A DNA stretch of 13,147 nucleotides from assembly GCA_040881945.1 (NCBI GenBank), contig JBBECF010000187.1, positions 1-13,147 of the forward strand, given 5' to 3'. This DNA comes from JBBECF01 sp040881945. GTDB lineage: Bacteria > Pseudomonadota > Alphaproteobacteria > Dongiales > Dongiaceae. Position 1 is the first letter of the stretch. Each line of letters opens with the position of its first letter. A program made the position numbers and the translations under genes. The notes below the pieces were generated by a model. That model made no database searches. It saw only the letters and a program-made list of their open reading frames with translations, and was not told the origin of the DNA. This document shows positions 1 through 8,945 of the stretch, piece after piece.

Positions 1-391
1 CGGGATCGTTGCGTTCCTCGCCGGCGTGGAAGCGCAGGTTCTCCAGCAGCGCGATCCCGCCGTCGCCAAGGCCGGCGACGACGCGCGCCGCCGCCGCCCC
101 GACGCAGTCCTCGGCAAAGGCGACCGGCCGGCCGCCGAGCGCCGCGCTCAGCGATTCGGCGATGGGCCGTAGCGACATCTCAGGCACCCGCTTTCCCTCG
201 GGCCGGCCGAAATGCGACAGCACGACGACGCGGGCGCGCCGGTCGGCCAGCTCGATCAGGGTCGCCGCCGTGCGGTCGATGCGGGCGGTATCGGTCACGC
301 GGCCGTCACGCACCGGCACGTTGAGGTCGCTGCGCACGAGCACGCGCTTGCCGGCGACGTCGAGGTCGTCGAGGGTGCGAAAGCGGGTCAT
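1..391 (-). CDS. pgk: Phosphoglycerate kinase, N-terminal part (cut by window edge)
   Basis: This gene encodes the glycolytic/gluconeogenic enzyme that transfers phosphate between 1,3-bisphosphoglycerate and ADP in the cytoplasm. About 130 N-terminal residues are visible of a family usually near 390-400. The start reads MTRFRTLDDLDVAGKRVLVR, which includes the PGK signature (KRVLVRSDLNVPV, residues 15-27). It is followed by the substrate-binding Arg of 'TARIDRT', the 'SHFGRP' loop (about residues 59-64) and 'LLENLRFH' (about 115-122). The ATG at 389-391 is preceded by a strong Shine-Dalgarno (GGAGGAG on the minus strand, within 399-407), which fixes the start. The gene is divergent from the exporter operon, with a palindromic element lying about 70 bases upstream of its start. 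The rest of the gene lies left of the window. The family assignment is near certain. Confidence 0.97.
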   Translation of the reverse strand, partial: MTRFRTLDDLDVAGKRVLVRSDLNVPVRDGRVTDTARIDRTAATLIELADRRARVVVLSHFGRPEGKRVPEMSLRPIAESLSAALGGRPVAFAEDCVGAAAARVVAGLGDGGIALLENLRFHAGEERNDP

Positions 392-461
392 CGGGCCGCT
401 CCTCCGGTTGGCTTCATTCCGTCGTCCTCGCGATGATTCATAACTGGCCTGGGATTGCAAC

Positions 462-517
462 CTAGTGTCCTGCCCCAGAAATTCGTTTTCGAATTTCTGG
501 GCTAAGCAGGCCACTAG
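462..517. repeat. Palindromic unit 1 of the doublet
   Basis: This 56-bp unit is an imperfect palindrome starting and ending in CTAG. The outer arms CTAGTGTCCTG (462-472) and CAGGCCACTAG (507-517) pair at 10 of 11 positions. The inner arms 474-485 and 490-501 pair perfectly around a TTTT loop. A four-base asymmetric bulge (TAAG, 503-506) lies on the right-hand side. Confidence 0.75.
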
Positions 518-523
518 ATTCAA

Positions 524-579
524 GCAGTGGCCCGTTCACCCCGAAATTCGCGCAGCGAATTTCGGGGACGGGACACTAG
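524..579. repeat. Palindromic unit 2 of the doublet, inverted copy of unit 1
   Basis: This unit is also 56 bp and is separated from unit 1 by six bases (518-523). Its reverse complement aligns with unit 1: the same CTAGTGTCC start, the same GAAATTCG...CGAATTTC core stem, and an asymmetric bulge (TTCA, 535-538) at the equivalent place. The two units are therefore diverged inverted copies, not one simple hairpin. Confidence 0.72.
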
Positions 580-645
580 GGCGACGCGCCTGTCTTGCCG
601 CGGCCGGCGCGATGCCGCAGGGTAGGCGCCGGAACGGCAGACCCC

Positions 646-1653
646 ATGAAACGCAAGCATTGGATCCTGATTGCGGCGGCGATCGTCGCGGCGAGCGCCG
701 GCGGCGCGGCGTGGTGGATCGCCCGCCTGCCGGCGGCCGTTGCCGTGGCGACGGCGGCGCGCGGGCCGGCTGTCGAGGCGATCTACGCCACCGGATCGGT
801 CGAGCCGGTCGTCTGGGTCAAGGTCGGGCCGACCATCGAGGGCCGCATCGAGGCCGTGCCCTGCGCCGAGGGCGGGCGGGTGGCGGCGGGCGAAGTGCTG
901 ATCCGCCTGGAGGACCGGGCGGCGCGCGCGCGCGTCGCCGAGCTCGAGGCGATCCGGCGTTTCCGCCAGCAGGAGGTCGACCGCTACCGGACCCTGCTCA
1001 AGGACAACTTCGCCAGCCGCCAGTCTTACGAGCGCGCGCGCAGCGAACTCGATCAGGCGGCGGCGGCGCTCGAAGTCGCCCGGCAGGAGCTGGCGGACAC
1101 CGTCATCCGATCGCCGATCGACGGCGTCGTGCTGCGCGAAGAGGCCGAGGTCGGCGAGGTGGTCAAGAAGGGCGAGCCGCTGTGCTGGATCGGCGACGAC
1201 CGGCGGTTGCGCATCACCGCCGAGGTGGACGAGGAGGACGTGCCGCGCGTCGCCGTCGGCCAGCCGGCGCTGATCAAGGCCGACGCCTTTCCCGAGACCG
1301 TCTTCGAGGGCCGGGTAAGCGAGATCACGCCCCAGGGCGACCCCATCGCCAAGAGCTACCGGGCGCGCATCGCCCTGCCCGCGGACACGCCGCTGCTGGT
1401 CGGCATGACGGTCGAGGTCAATGTCGTGGTGCGCCGCGAGGAGGCGGCGATCCTGGTGCCGGCGGCGGCGCTGCGCGACGGCGCCGTCTGGCTGGTCGAG
1501 GACGGGCTGGCCCGGCGCCGGCCCGTGGTCACCGGCGTCGTCGGCGACGAGCGGGTCGAGATCCGCGACGGGCTCAGCGACGGCGAGACCGTCATCCTCG
1601 ACCCGCCGGCCGGCCTGGGCGACGGCGACCCGGTGCGGACCATGCGCCGATGA
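646..1653 (+). CDS. Periplasmic adaptor (membrane fusion protein) of an ABC exporter, HlyD/MacA family
   Basis: This 335-residue protein has an N-terminal membrane anchor (about residues 6-25, after MKRKHW). The first half of a biotinyl-lipoyl-like domain follows (about 55-90). Next comes an alpha-helical hairpin rich in Ala, Arg, Gln and Glu (about 90-150), then the second lipoyl half ('SPIDGVVL', near 155-162), a beta-barrel domain and a C-terminal membrane-proximal domain. This is the order known for MacA and DevB adaptors, which link an inner-membrane ABC pump to an outer-membrane channel. I chose the ATG at 646, with GGAA about a dozen bases upstream. A TTG at 595 in the same frame would add 17 residues before the anchor and lacks a good ribosome site. 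The stop overlaps the permease start. The substrate cannot be told from sequence, and no TolC-like gene is in the window. Confidence 0.9.
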   Translation: MKRKHWILIAAAIVAASAGGAAWWIARLPAAVAVATAARGPAVEAIYATGSVEPVVWVKVGPTIEGRIEAVPCAEGGRVAAGEVLIRLEDRAARARVAELEAIRRFRQQEVDRYRTLLKDNFASRQSYERARSELDQAAAALEVARQELADTVIRSPIDGVVLREEAEVGEVVKKGEPLCWIGDDRRLRITAEVDEEDVPRVAVGQPALIKADAFPETVFEGRVSEITPQGDPIAKSYRARIALPADTPLLVGMTVEVNVVVRREEAAILVPAAALRDGAVWLVEDGLARRRPVVTGVVGDERVEIRDGLSDGETVILDPPAGLGDGDPVRTMRR

Positions 1654-2894
1654 TGCTGGTCCTCGACATCGCCTTCGCACACTTGCGCAAGCGCAAGCGC
1701 CAGACCGTGGTCTCCATCCTGGGGGTGGCGCTGGGCGTCGGCTTCTTCATCGCCATCGCCGCGATGATGCAGGGTTTCCAGCAGTACTTCGTCAAGAAGA
1801 TCATCGACGTTTCGCCGCACATCGTGATGAAGGACGAGTTCCGCAGCGCCCCGCAACAGCCGGTCGAACGGCTGTACGGCGACGGCGCGGTGTCGCTCGT
1901 CGGCGTCAAGCCCAGGAACGAGCCGCGCGGCATCAAGGACGGCCAGGCGACGACGGCCGAGCTGGCCCGGCTACCCGGCGTCGCGGCGGCACCCAGCCTG
2001 CAGGGCCAGATCTTCCTGCGCTACGGCAGCCGGGACGTGTCGGCCACCCTGATCGGCATCGAGCCGGACCTCGAGCGGCGGGTGACCAACATCGAGGGCG
2101 ACCTGATCGCCGGTCGCCTCGACGACCTGCACAGCGCGGCCAACGGCATCATCCTGGGCGAGGGCCTGGCCGACAAGGTCGGGGCCCGGCGCGGCGACAC
2201 CCTGTCGGTCGTGTCGCCGGCCGGCGTGGCCCTCAAGATGAAGGTCGTGGGCGTGCTGCGCAGCGGCGTCACCACGGTGGACAACTTCATCGCCTATGCC
2301 CTGCTCAAGAAGGCCCAGGTGCTGCAGGACCGGCCCAACGTCGTCAACCAGATCCGCCTGCACTTGGCCGACGTCGAAACCGCCCAGGACCTCGCCCGGC
2401 GGATCGAGGCGCGGTTCGGCTACCGCACCGAGGCGTGGCAGGAGACCAACCAGAACGTGCTGGGCATCTTCATCATCCAGAACGGCATCATGTACTCGAC
2501 CACCGGCGCCATCCTGGTGGTGGCGGCCTTCGGCATCTTCAACATCATCTCGACGGTGGTGCTGGAGAAGACGCGCGACATCGCCATTCTCAAGTCGATC
2601 GGCCTGGAGGAACGGGACATCCAGGCGGTGTTTCTCCTCGAAGGGCTGCTGGTCGGGATTCTGGGGGCGATGCTGGGCTGGGGCACGGGCTTCGGCCTTA
2701 CCGAGCTGCTCGGCACGGTCCGCTTCGAGATCGAGGGCTTCGTCAAGAGCCAGGGCTTCTATCTGTCCTATTCGTTGACGCATTACCTGATCGCCGCCGG
2801 CGTGGCGGTGGCCGCGGCGACCTTCGCCGCCTATTTGCCGGCGCGCAAGGCGGCGCGGCTCAACCCGATCGCGATCCTGCGAGGCGCTGCGTGA
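1650..2894 (+). CDS. ABC exporter permease, FtsX/MacB/LolC-like
   Basis: This 414-residue protein is the membrane subunit of the exporter. It has one transmembrane helix near the N-terminus (about residues 20-42, after the basic stretch RKRKRQ) and a large periplasmic MacB-type core domain (about 45-275). Three C-terminal helices follow (about 284-306, 326-352 and 379-400), giving the four-helix plan of MacB, LolC/E and FtsX permeases. 'EKTRDIAILKSIGLEERDI' between helices 2 and 3 is the cytoplasmic coupling region typical of the FtsX family. 'ARLNPIAILRG' is the usual C-terminal motif. The start ATG at 1650 overlaps the adaptor stop (ATGA) and a second ATG follows immediately; either could be used. 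The stop overlaps the ATPase start (GTGA). The periplasmic core suggests a mechanotransmission-type exporter of a lipid, lipoprotein, peptide or drug rather than an importer; the substrate is unknown. Confidence 0.9.
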   Translation: MMLVLDIAFAHLRKRKRQTVVSILGVALGVGFFIAIAAMMQGFQQYFVKKIIDVSPHIVMKDEFRSAPQQPVERLYGDGAVSLVGVKPRNEPRGIKDGQATTAELARLPGVAAAPSLQGQIFLRYGSRDVSATLIGIEPDLERRVTNIEGDLIAGRLDDLHSAANGIILGEGLADKVGARRGDTLSVVSPAGVALKMKVVGVLRSGVTTVDNFIAYALLKKAQVLQDRPNVVNQIRLHLADVETAQDLARRIEARFGYRTEAWQETNQNVLGIFIIQNGIMYSTTGAILVVAAFGIFNIISTVVLEKTRDIAILKSIGLEERDIQAVFLLEGLLVGILGAMLGWGTGFGLTELLGTVRFEIEGFVKSQGFYLSYSLTHYLIAAGVAVAAATFAAYLPARKAARLNPIAILRGAA

Positions 2895-3571
2895 CCGACG
2901 TCTTGGTCGAGGCGCGCGGCGTCACCCGGGTGCTGCCCGGGCCGGTGCCGGTGACCCTGGTCCGCGACATCGACATGGACATCCGCGCCGGCGAGTTCAT
3001 CGCCGTCACCGGGCCGTCGGGGTCAGGCAAGTCGTCGCTCTTGTACCTGCTCGGCCTGCTCGACGAGCCGAGCGTCGGCGAGATCCGGCTCGAGGGCCGG
3101 CCGACGGCGGGCTTGGGCCGCCGCGAGCGCGCCCGGCTGCGCCTGACCAGATTCGGCTTCGTCTTCCAGTTCCACTTCCTGCTGCCGGAATTCAGCGTGC
3201 TCGACAACGTGCTCATCCCGATGCGCAAGCTGGGGCAGCGCAGCGACCGCGAGATGCACCGGCGCGGCGAGGAGATCGTGGCCGAGCTCGGCCTCGGCGA
3301 CTGCCTGCGCAAGACTCCCGACCGGTTGTCCGGCGGCGAGCGGCAGCGCGCGGCCGTCGCCCGCGCGCTGGCCAACGACCCGCAGCTGATCCTCGCCGAC
3401 GAGCCGACCGGCAACCTCGACACGGCGAACGCGCGACTGGTGTTCGGCATCTTCGCCCGGCTGGCCGCCGGCGGCGGCCGCGCCGTCGTCACCGTGACCC
3501 ACGACCTCGGCCTCGCGGCGACCGCCAGCCGCCGCATCGACCTCGTCGACGGCCGCATCGTGCCGCCGTGA
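2891..3571 (+). CDS. ABC exporter ATPase, MacB-NBD/LolD-like
   Basis: This 226-residue cytoplasmic ATPase drives the exporter. Walker A is GPSGSGKS (residues 41-48), the Q-loop is in 'FVFQFHFLLPEFSVLDNV' (Q near 93), the ABC signature is LSGGE (147-151), Walker B is LILADE (166-171), the D-loop is in 'GNLDTAN', and the H-loop His is at 204 ('THD'). 'FHFLLPEFSVLDNV' and 'EPTGNLD' are typical of the LolD/MacB/FtsE subfamily. The GTG at 2891 overlaps the permease stop by four bases. Translation is therefore probably coupled, consistent with equal expression of complex subunits. The gene order adaptor-permease-ATPase matches DevBCA-type exporters. All catalytic motifs are intact. Confidence 0.93.
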   Translation: MTDVLVEARGVTRVLPGPVPVTLVRDIDMDIRAGEFIAVTGPSGSGKSSLLYLLGLLDEPSVGEIRLEGRPTAGLGRRERARLRLTRFGFVFQFHFLLPEFSVLDNVLIPMRKLGQRSDREMHRRGEEIVAELGLGDCLRKTPDRLSGGERQRAAVARALANDPQLILADEPTGNLDTANARLVFGIFARLAAGGGRAVVTVTHDLGLAATASRRIDLVDGRIVPP

Positions 3572-3610
3572 GCGGGCGGGGCAATACGGCGCCAAAATCG
3601 AGACCTAGGC

Positions 3611-3640
3611 CGGTCGATGGCCCCCTTTCGGGACCGACCG
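3611..3640 (+). terminator. Weak candidate stem-loop after the exporter operon
   Basis: A perfect 6-bp inverted repeat, CGGTCG (3611-3616) and CGACCG (3635-3640), lies about 40 bases after the ATPase stop. It is followed by an A/T-rich stretch. The 18-base interior does not pair well and there is no run of T, so termination is only a possibility. Confidence 0.22.
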
Positions 3641-3655
3641 TTAACGAAAATTTAC
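3641..3655 (+). promoter_or_regulatory. Possible CtrA-like site upstream of the beta-oxidation operon
   Basis: The stretch reads TTAA, seven bases, then TTAC. This is one mismatch from the TTAA-N7-TTAA consensus of the alphaproteobacterial cell-cycle regulator CtrA. It lies 70-84 bases before the ligase start, in the only clearly A/T-rich part of the 153-base gap. Such matches arise easily by chance, so this is a weak call. No convincing -35/-10 pair was found in the gap. Confidence 0.2.
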
Positions 3656-3724
3656 CGTTCGGGCGCGCATTCTCGACGAAGATTAACCATATCTGTGGCA
3701 GACGGCGAAGCGGGAGACCCCGGC

Positions 3725-5481
3725 ATGCGGGCTCGCGGATCGATGGCAGGCGCGCCCTTCGAAGCGGCGAGCGCGGCATTCCCGGCGGCCGAGCGTCCCT
3801 GGCTGGCCGGTTATCCCGCCGCCATCGACTGGGCGGCCGAGATCCCGGTCGCGCCCCTCAACCGCCTGCTCGACGACGCGGTTGCGCGGTTTCCCGAGCG
3901 GCCCTGCATCGACTTCCTCGACCGCAAGTTCACCTATCGCGAGATCGGCGGCTTGGTCGACCGCGCCGCCAAAGGCCTGGCCGGGCTTGGCGTGCGACCC
4001 GGCGCCAAGGTCGGCATGTTCCTGCCGAACTGCCCCTATTTCGTCGTCCTCTATTACGCCGTGCTCAAGGCGGGCGGCACCGTCGTCAACTACAACCCGC
4101 TCTACGCCGAGCGCGAGGTCGTCCGCCAGATCGAGGATTCCGACACCGAGATCATGGTCACGCTCGACCTCGCCGCCCTGTACGACAAGCTGGTGGCGGC
4201 GGCCGGGCAGACGCGACTGCGCCGGATCGTCGTCTGCCGCATGGCCGACATCCTGCCGTTCCCGCGCAACTGGCTGTTCCCGCTCGCCATGTACCGGCAG
4301 ATCGCGGCGCCGCGGCGCGACGACCGCTGGATCGACTTCCGGGACCTCGTCGCCAACGACGGCGTTTTTTCGGCCGTTCCCGTCGATCCGGGGCAGGCGG
4401 TCGCGCTGTTGCAGTACACCGGCGGCACCACCGGGACGCCCAAGGCGGCGATGCTGACCCACGCCAACGTCTACGCCAACGCCGTGCAGTGCGCGATGTG
4501 GTTCACCGGCGCCGTCGCCGGGCAGGAGCGGATGCTCGGCGTGCTGCCGCTGTTCCACGCCTTTGCCATGACCGCGGTGATGAACTGGAGCCTGCGGCTC
4601 GGCGCCGAGATGATTCTCATGCCGCGCTTCCATCTGGCGCCGCTGCTGCGCGCCATCGACCGCAAGCGCCCGACCACCATGGTCGGGGTGCCGACCCTGT
4701 TCGCGGCGATCGCCAATTACCCGAAAATCGGCCGCTATGACCTGTCGTGCTTGCGCTTCTGCGTCTCCGGCGGCGCGCCGCTGCCGGCCGAGCTGCGCGA
4801 GCGCTTCGAGCGCCTGACCGCGTGCCGCCTGGTCGAAGGCTATGGCTTGTCGGAATGCTCGCCGGTGATCGCCTGCAATCCGCTCGAGGGCGGCGGCAAG
4901 CCGGGCGCGGTCGGCCTGCCCTATCCGCGCACGACGATCGAGGTCCTGTCGCCCGAGCCCTCGCACCGGCCGCTGCCGGTGGGTGAGCGCGGCGAAATCT
5001 GCATCGCCGGCCCGCAGGTGATGGCCGGCTATTGGAAACGGCCCGAGGAGACGGCCGCGACCATCATCGACGGCCGCCTGCACACCGGCGACGTCGGTTA
5101 TCTGGACGCCGACGGCTATCTGTTCGTCACCGACCGGCTGAAGGAGATGATCAACGTCGGCGGCTTCAAGGTCTATCCGCGCATGGTCGAGGAGGCGATC
5201 TACCTGCATCCGGCGGTGGCCGAATGCGCCGTCATCGGCCTGCCCGACCCCTACCGCGGCGAGACCGTCAAGGCGTTCGTCGCGCCGCTCGCCGGCAAAA
5301 CCCTGACCGAGTCCGAGCTGATCGGCTTCCTCGCCGACAAGCTGTCGCCGATCGAAATGCCGCGGCAGATCGAGTTCCGCGCCGAGCTGCCGAAGACGGC
5401 GATCGGCAAGATCGAGAAGAAGGCCCTGCGCGCCGAGGAGACGGCGCGGCGGCAGGCCGCAACCCAAGGGAGTGCCGAGCC

Positions 5482-5485
<4 letters not shown>
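3725..5485 (+). CDS. fadD: Long-chain fatty acid-CoA ligase (acyl-CoA synthetase)
   Basis: This 586-residue AMP-forming ligase activates fatty acids to acyl-CoA through an acyl-adenylate. The P-loop-like motif YTGGTTGTPK is at residues 231-240 and YGLSE at 373-377. The 'HTGD' motif is at 453-456 (ribose-binding Asp456). 'TDRLKEMINVGGFKVYP' marks the hinge and C-terminal domain, and the catalytic Lys is at 562 ('GKIEKKALR'). The start at 3725 is chosen because GGGAG at 3712-3716 lies eight bases upstream. The in-frame ATGs at 3617 and 3743 lack ribosome sites. The stop overlaps the thiolase start. Position ahead of the thiolase, dehydrogenase/hydratase and acyl-CoA dehydrogenase genes supports a degradative FadD role. 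Chain-length preference cannot be read from the sequence; a medium-chain or aromatic ligase remains possible. Confidence 0.92.
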
Positions 5486-6617
<1,132 letters not shown>

Positions 6618-6618
<1 letters not shown>

Positions 6619-8942
6619 TGGCCATCGCCAAAGCCGCGGTTATCGGCGCCGGCGTCATGGGCGCCGGCATCGCCGCGCACATCGCCAACGCGGGCGTGCC
6701 GGTGCTGCTGCTCGACATCGTGCCGAAGGGCGCCACGAACCGGAACGCCATCGCCGAGGGCGCGATCGAAAAGTTGCTGAAAAGCGATCCCGCGGCCCTG
6801 ATGCACAAGCGCAACGCCGGGCTGATCGAGCCCGGCAATATCGAGGACGATCTGGGCCGCCTGGCCGAGGCCGATTGGATCGTCGAGGCGGTGCTGGAAG
6901 ACGTCGCGATCAAGCAGTCGCTCTATCGCCGGATCGAGAACGCCCGCAAGCCCGGTTCGGCCGTGTCGTCCAACACCTCGACGATTCCGCTGGCGGTGCT
7001 GACCGATGGCCTGCCCGCAAATTTCGCGCGCGACTTCCTGATCACGCATTTCTTCAATCCGCCGCGCTACATGCGGCTCTTGGAAATCGTCGCCGGGCCG
7101 ACGACGCGGCCCGAAACGGCGGCGGCGATCGCCGCCTTCGCCGACGTCGCGCTCGGCAAGGGCGTGGTGACGTGCAAGGACACGCCCGGCTTCATCGCCA
7201 ATCGCATCGGCGCCTTCTGGATGCAGTGCGCGGTCGCCGAGGCGCTCGACGCCGGCCTCACGGTCGAGGAGGCGGACGCCGTCATGGGCCGGCCGATCGG
7301 CGTGCCGAAGACCGGGATCTTCGCGCTCATGGACCTGGTCGGGCTCGATTTGCAGCCGCATGTCGACCGCTCGCTCGCCGGCGCCCTGGCCAAGGACGAC
7401 GCCTATCACGGCGTGCGCCGCGACTTTCCGCTGATGACCAAGCTGATCGCCGAGGGCTATACGGGGCGCAAGGGCAAGGGCGGGTTCTACCGCCTGGCGC
7501 GCACCGAGGGCGCCCGGGTCAAGGAGGCGATCGACCTCGGGACCGGCGACTACCGTCCGGCCCAGCGGCCGCGCCTCGACAGCGTCGAGGCGGCCAAGGG
7601 CAGTCTGCGCGCGCTCGTCGAGCACCCCGACAAGGGCGGCCGCTACGCCTGGCGCGTGCTTTCGCGCACGCTCGGCTACGCCGCCGCGCTGGTGCCGCAG
7701 ATCGCCGACGACGTTACCGCCGTCGACCGCGCGATGCGGCTCGGGTTCAATTGGAAATACGGGCCGTTCGAGCTGATCGACCGGCTCGAGGCCAAGTGGT
7801 TCGCCGAGCGGCTGGCCGCCGAGGGCGCGACCGTGCCACCGCTGCTCGGGCGCGCCGCCGCTTCCGGCGGCTTCTACCGGATCGAGGGCGGCCGGCGGCA
7901 GTATTTGACGACCGGCGGCGACTACGCCGACCTGCGGCGGCCGCCCGGCGTGCTGCTGCTTTCGGACGTCAAGCTCGCCGGGGCGCCGGTCGCGCGCAAC
8001 GGCTCGGCCAGCCTGTGGGACATCGGCGACGGCATCGCCTGCCTGGAGTTCCATTCGAAGATGAACGCGCTCGATTCCGACAGCCTGGCGATGGTCAAGC
8101 AGGCCATCGACATCGTCGGCAAGCGGTTCAAGGGGCTGGTCATCCACAACGAAGCGGACAACTTCTCGGTCGGCGCCAATATCGGCCTCGCCCTGTTCGC
8201 CGCCAACGTCGCGCTGTGGCCGATGATCGAGGACCTGGTGGCGCAGGGCCAGGCGACCTACAAGGCGCTGAAATACGCGCCCTTCCCGGTGGTCGGCGCG
8301 CCCGCGGGCCTGGCGCTCGGCGGCGGCTGCGAGGTGCTGCTGCATTGCACCGCGGTGCAGGCCCATGCCGAGACCTATATGGGCCTGGTCGAGACCGGCG
8401 TCGGGCTGGTGCCCGCCTGGGGCGGCTGCAAGGAATTGCTGGCGCGTTGGACCGCGGACCGGGGGCGGCCGGGCGGGCCGATGCCGCCGGTCGCGCGCAG
8501 CTTCGAAACGATCTCGATGGCCAAGATCGCGCGCTCGGCGGCCGAGGCGAAGGAGCTGCTGCTGCTCCGCCCCGAGGACGGCGTCACCATGAACCGCGAG
8601 CGGCTGCTCGCCGACGCCAAGGCCGTGGCGCTGCGGCTCGCCGCCGGCTACGCCGCCCCGACGCCGCCGGAGTTCCATTTGCCGGGGCCGACGGCGCGGG
8701 TCGCGCTGCAGCTCGCCGTCGACGGCTTCGTCGCGACGGGCAAGGCGACGGCCCATGACCGCACGGTGTCGCTGGTGCTGGCCGAGGTGTTGAGCGGCGG
8801 CGATACCGACGTCGTCGACACCTTGAGCGAAGACGCGGTGTTGGCCGGCGAGCGCCGGGCCTTCATGCGCCTGGTCCGCCACCCGGCGACGCTGGCCCGC
8901 GTCGAACACATGCTGGAAACCGGCAAGCCGCTGAGGAATTAA
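6618..8942 (+). CDS. fadN: Bifunctional 3-hydroxyacyl-CoA dehydrogenase/enoyl-CoA hydratase, FadN type
   Basis: This 774-residue protein carries out the two middle steps of beta-oxidation. The N-terminal NAD-binding fold has GAGVMG (residues 10-15). The dehydrogenase catalytic pair is His144 ('THFFNP') and Glu156 ('LLEIVAG'), with Asn195 in 'PGFIANRIG'. Two dehydrogenase C-terminal domains follow (roughly 195-290 and 340-420). The C-terminal crotonase domain begins near 468 and has both hydratase glutamates, Glu572 ('GGGCE') and Glu592 ('LVETGVG'), spaced 20 residues apart as in FadB. Dehydrogenase-first order is the reverse of E. coli FadB/FadJ and matches Bacillus FadN. The start overlaps the thiolase stop by one base. 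The crotonase segment has a long insertion of about 25 residues after 'SVGANIG' compared with short hydratases, which is normal in this subfamily. No defect is seen. Confidence 0.93.
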
Positions 8943-8945
8943 GCG

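Larger units (their letters stand above)
461..580. repeat. Doublet palindromic intergenic element (REP/BIME- or MITE-like)
   Basis: The element is bounded by a perfect 10-bp terminal inverted repeat, CCTAGTGTCC (461-470) and GGACACTAGG (571-580). Inside are three further perfect stems: 474-485/490-501 (12 bp, TTTT loop), 509-515/526-532 (7 bp) and 539-550/556-567 (12 bp). As single-stranded nucleic acid the whole could fold into a closed three-arm cloverleaf. The outermost CTAG tetranucleotides contain TA on both sides (463-464 and 577-578), which would fit a TA target duplication as made by IS630/Tc1-type enzymes. That interpretation is inference. No transposase gene or second copy is present in the window. 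It lies between divergent pgk and the exporter operon and could influence either promoter. Confidence 0.8.

Noticed and set aside
461..580. tRNA-like or structured RNA gene because of the cloverleaf fold
   Set aside because: Stem lengths (10, 12, 7 and 12 bp), the lack of a T-loop and anticodon arm pattern, and the near-palindromic nature of each unit do not fit a tRNA. A palindromic DNA element explains it better.
465..1649. Long open frame running into the permease from upstream
   Set aside because: It is the same frame as the permease but passes through the palindromic element and then the adaptor gene in the wrong frame. The adaptor has clear domain structure, so the permease is taken to start at 1650.
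1421..2890. In-frame upstream extension of the ATPase
   Set aside because: This part overlaps the permease gene in another frame and gives Arg/Gly-rich nonsense; the ABC domain begins right after the GTG at 2891.
3617..3724. Earlier ATG for the acyl-CoA ligase
   Set aside because: No ribosome site precedes 3617, and the added residues are unlike the family; GGGAG at 3712-3716 supports the start at 3725.
3683..5467. 594-codon minus-strand frame opposite fadD
   Set aside because: It is antisense to an intact ligase and its composition is typical of a shadow frame; no motif found.
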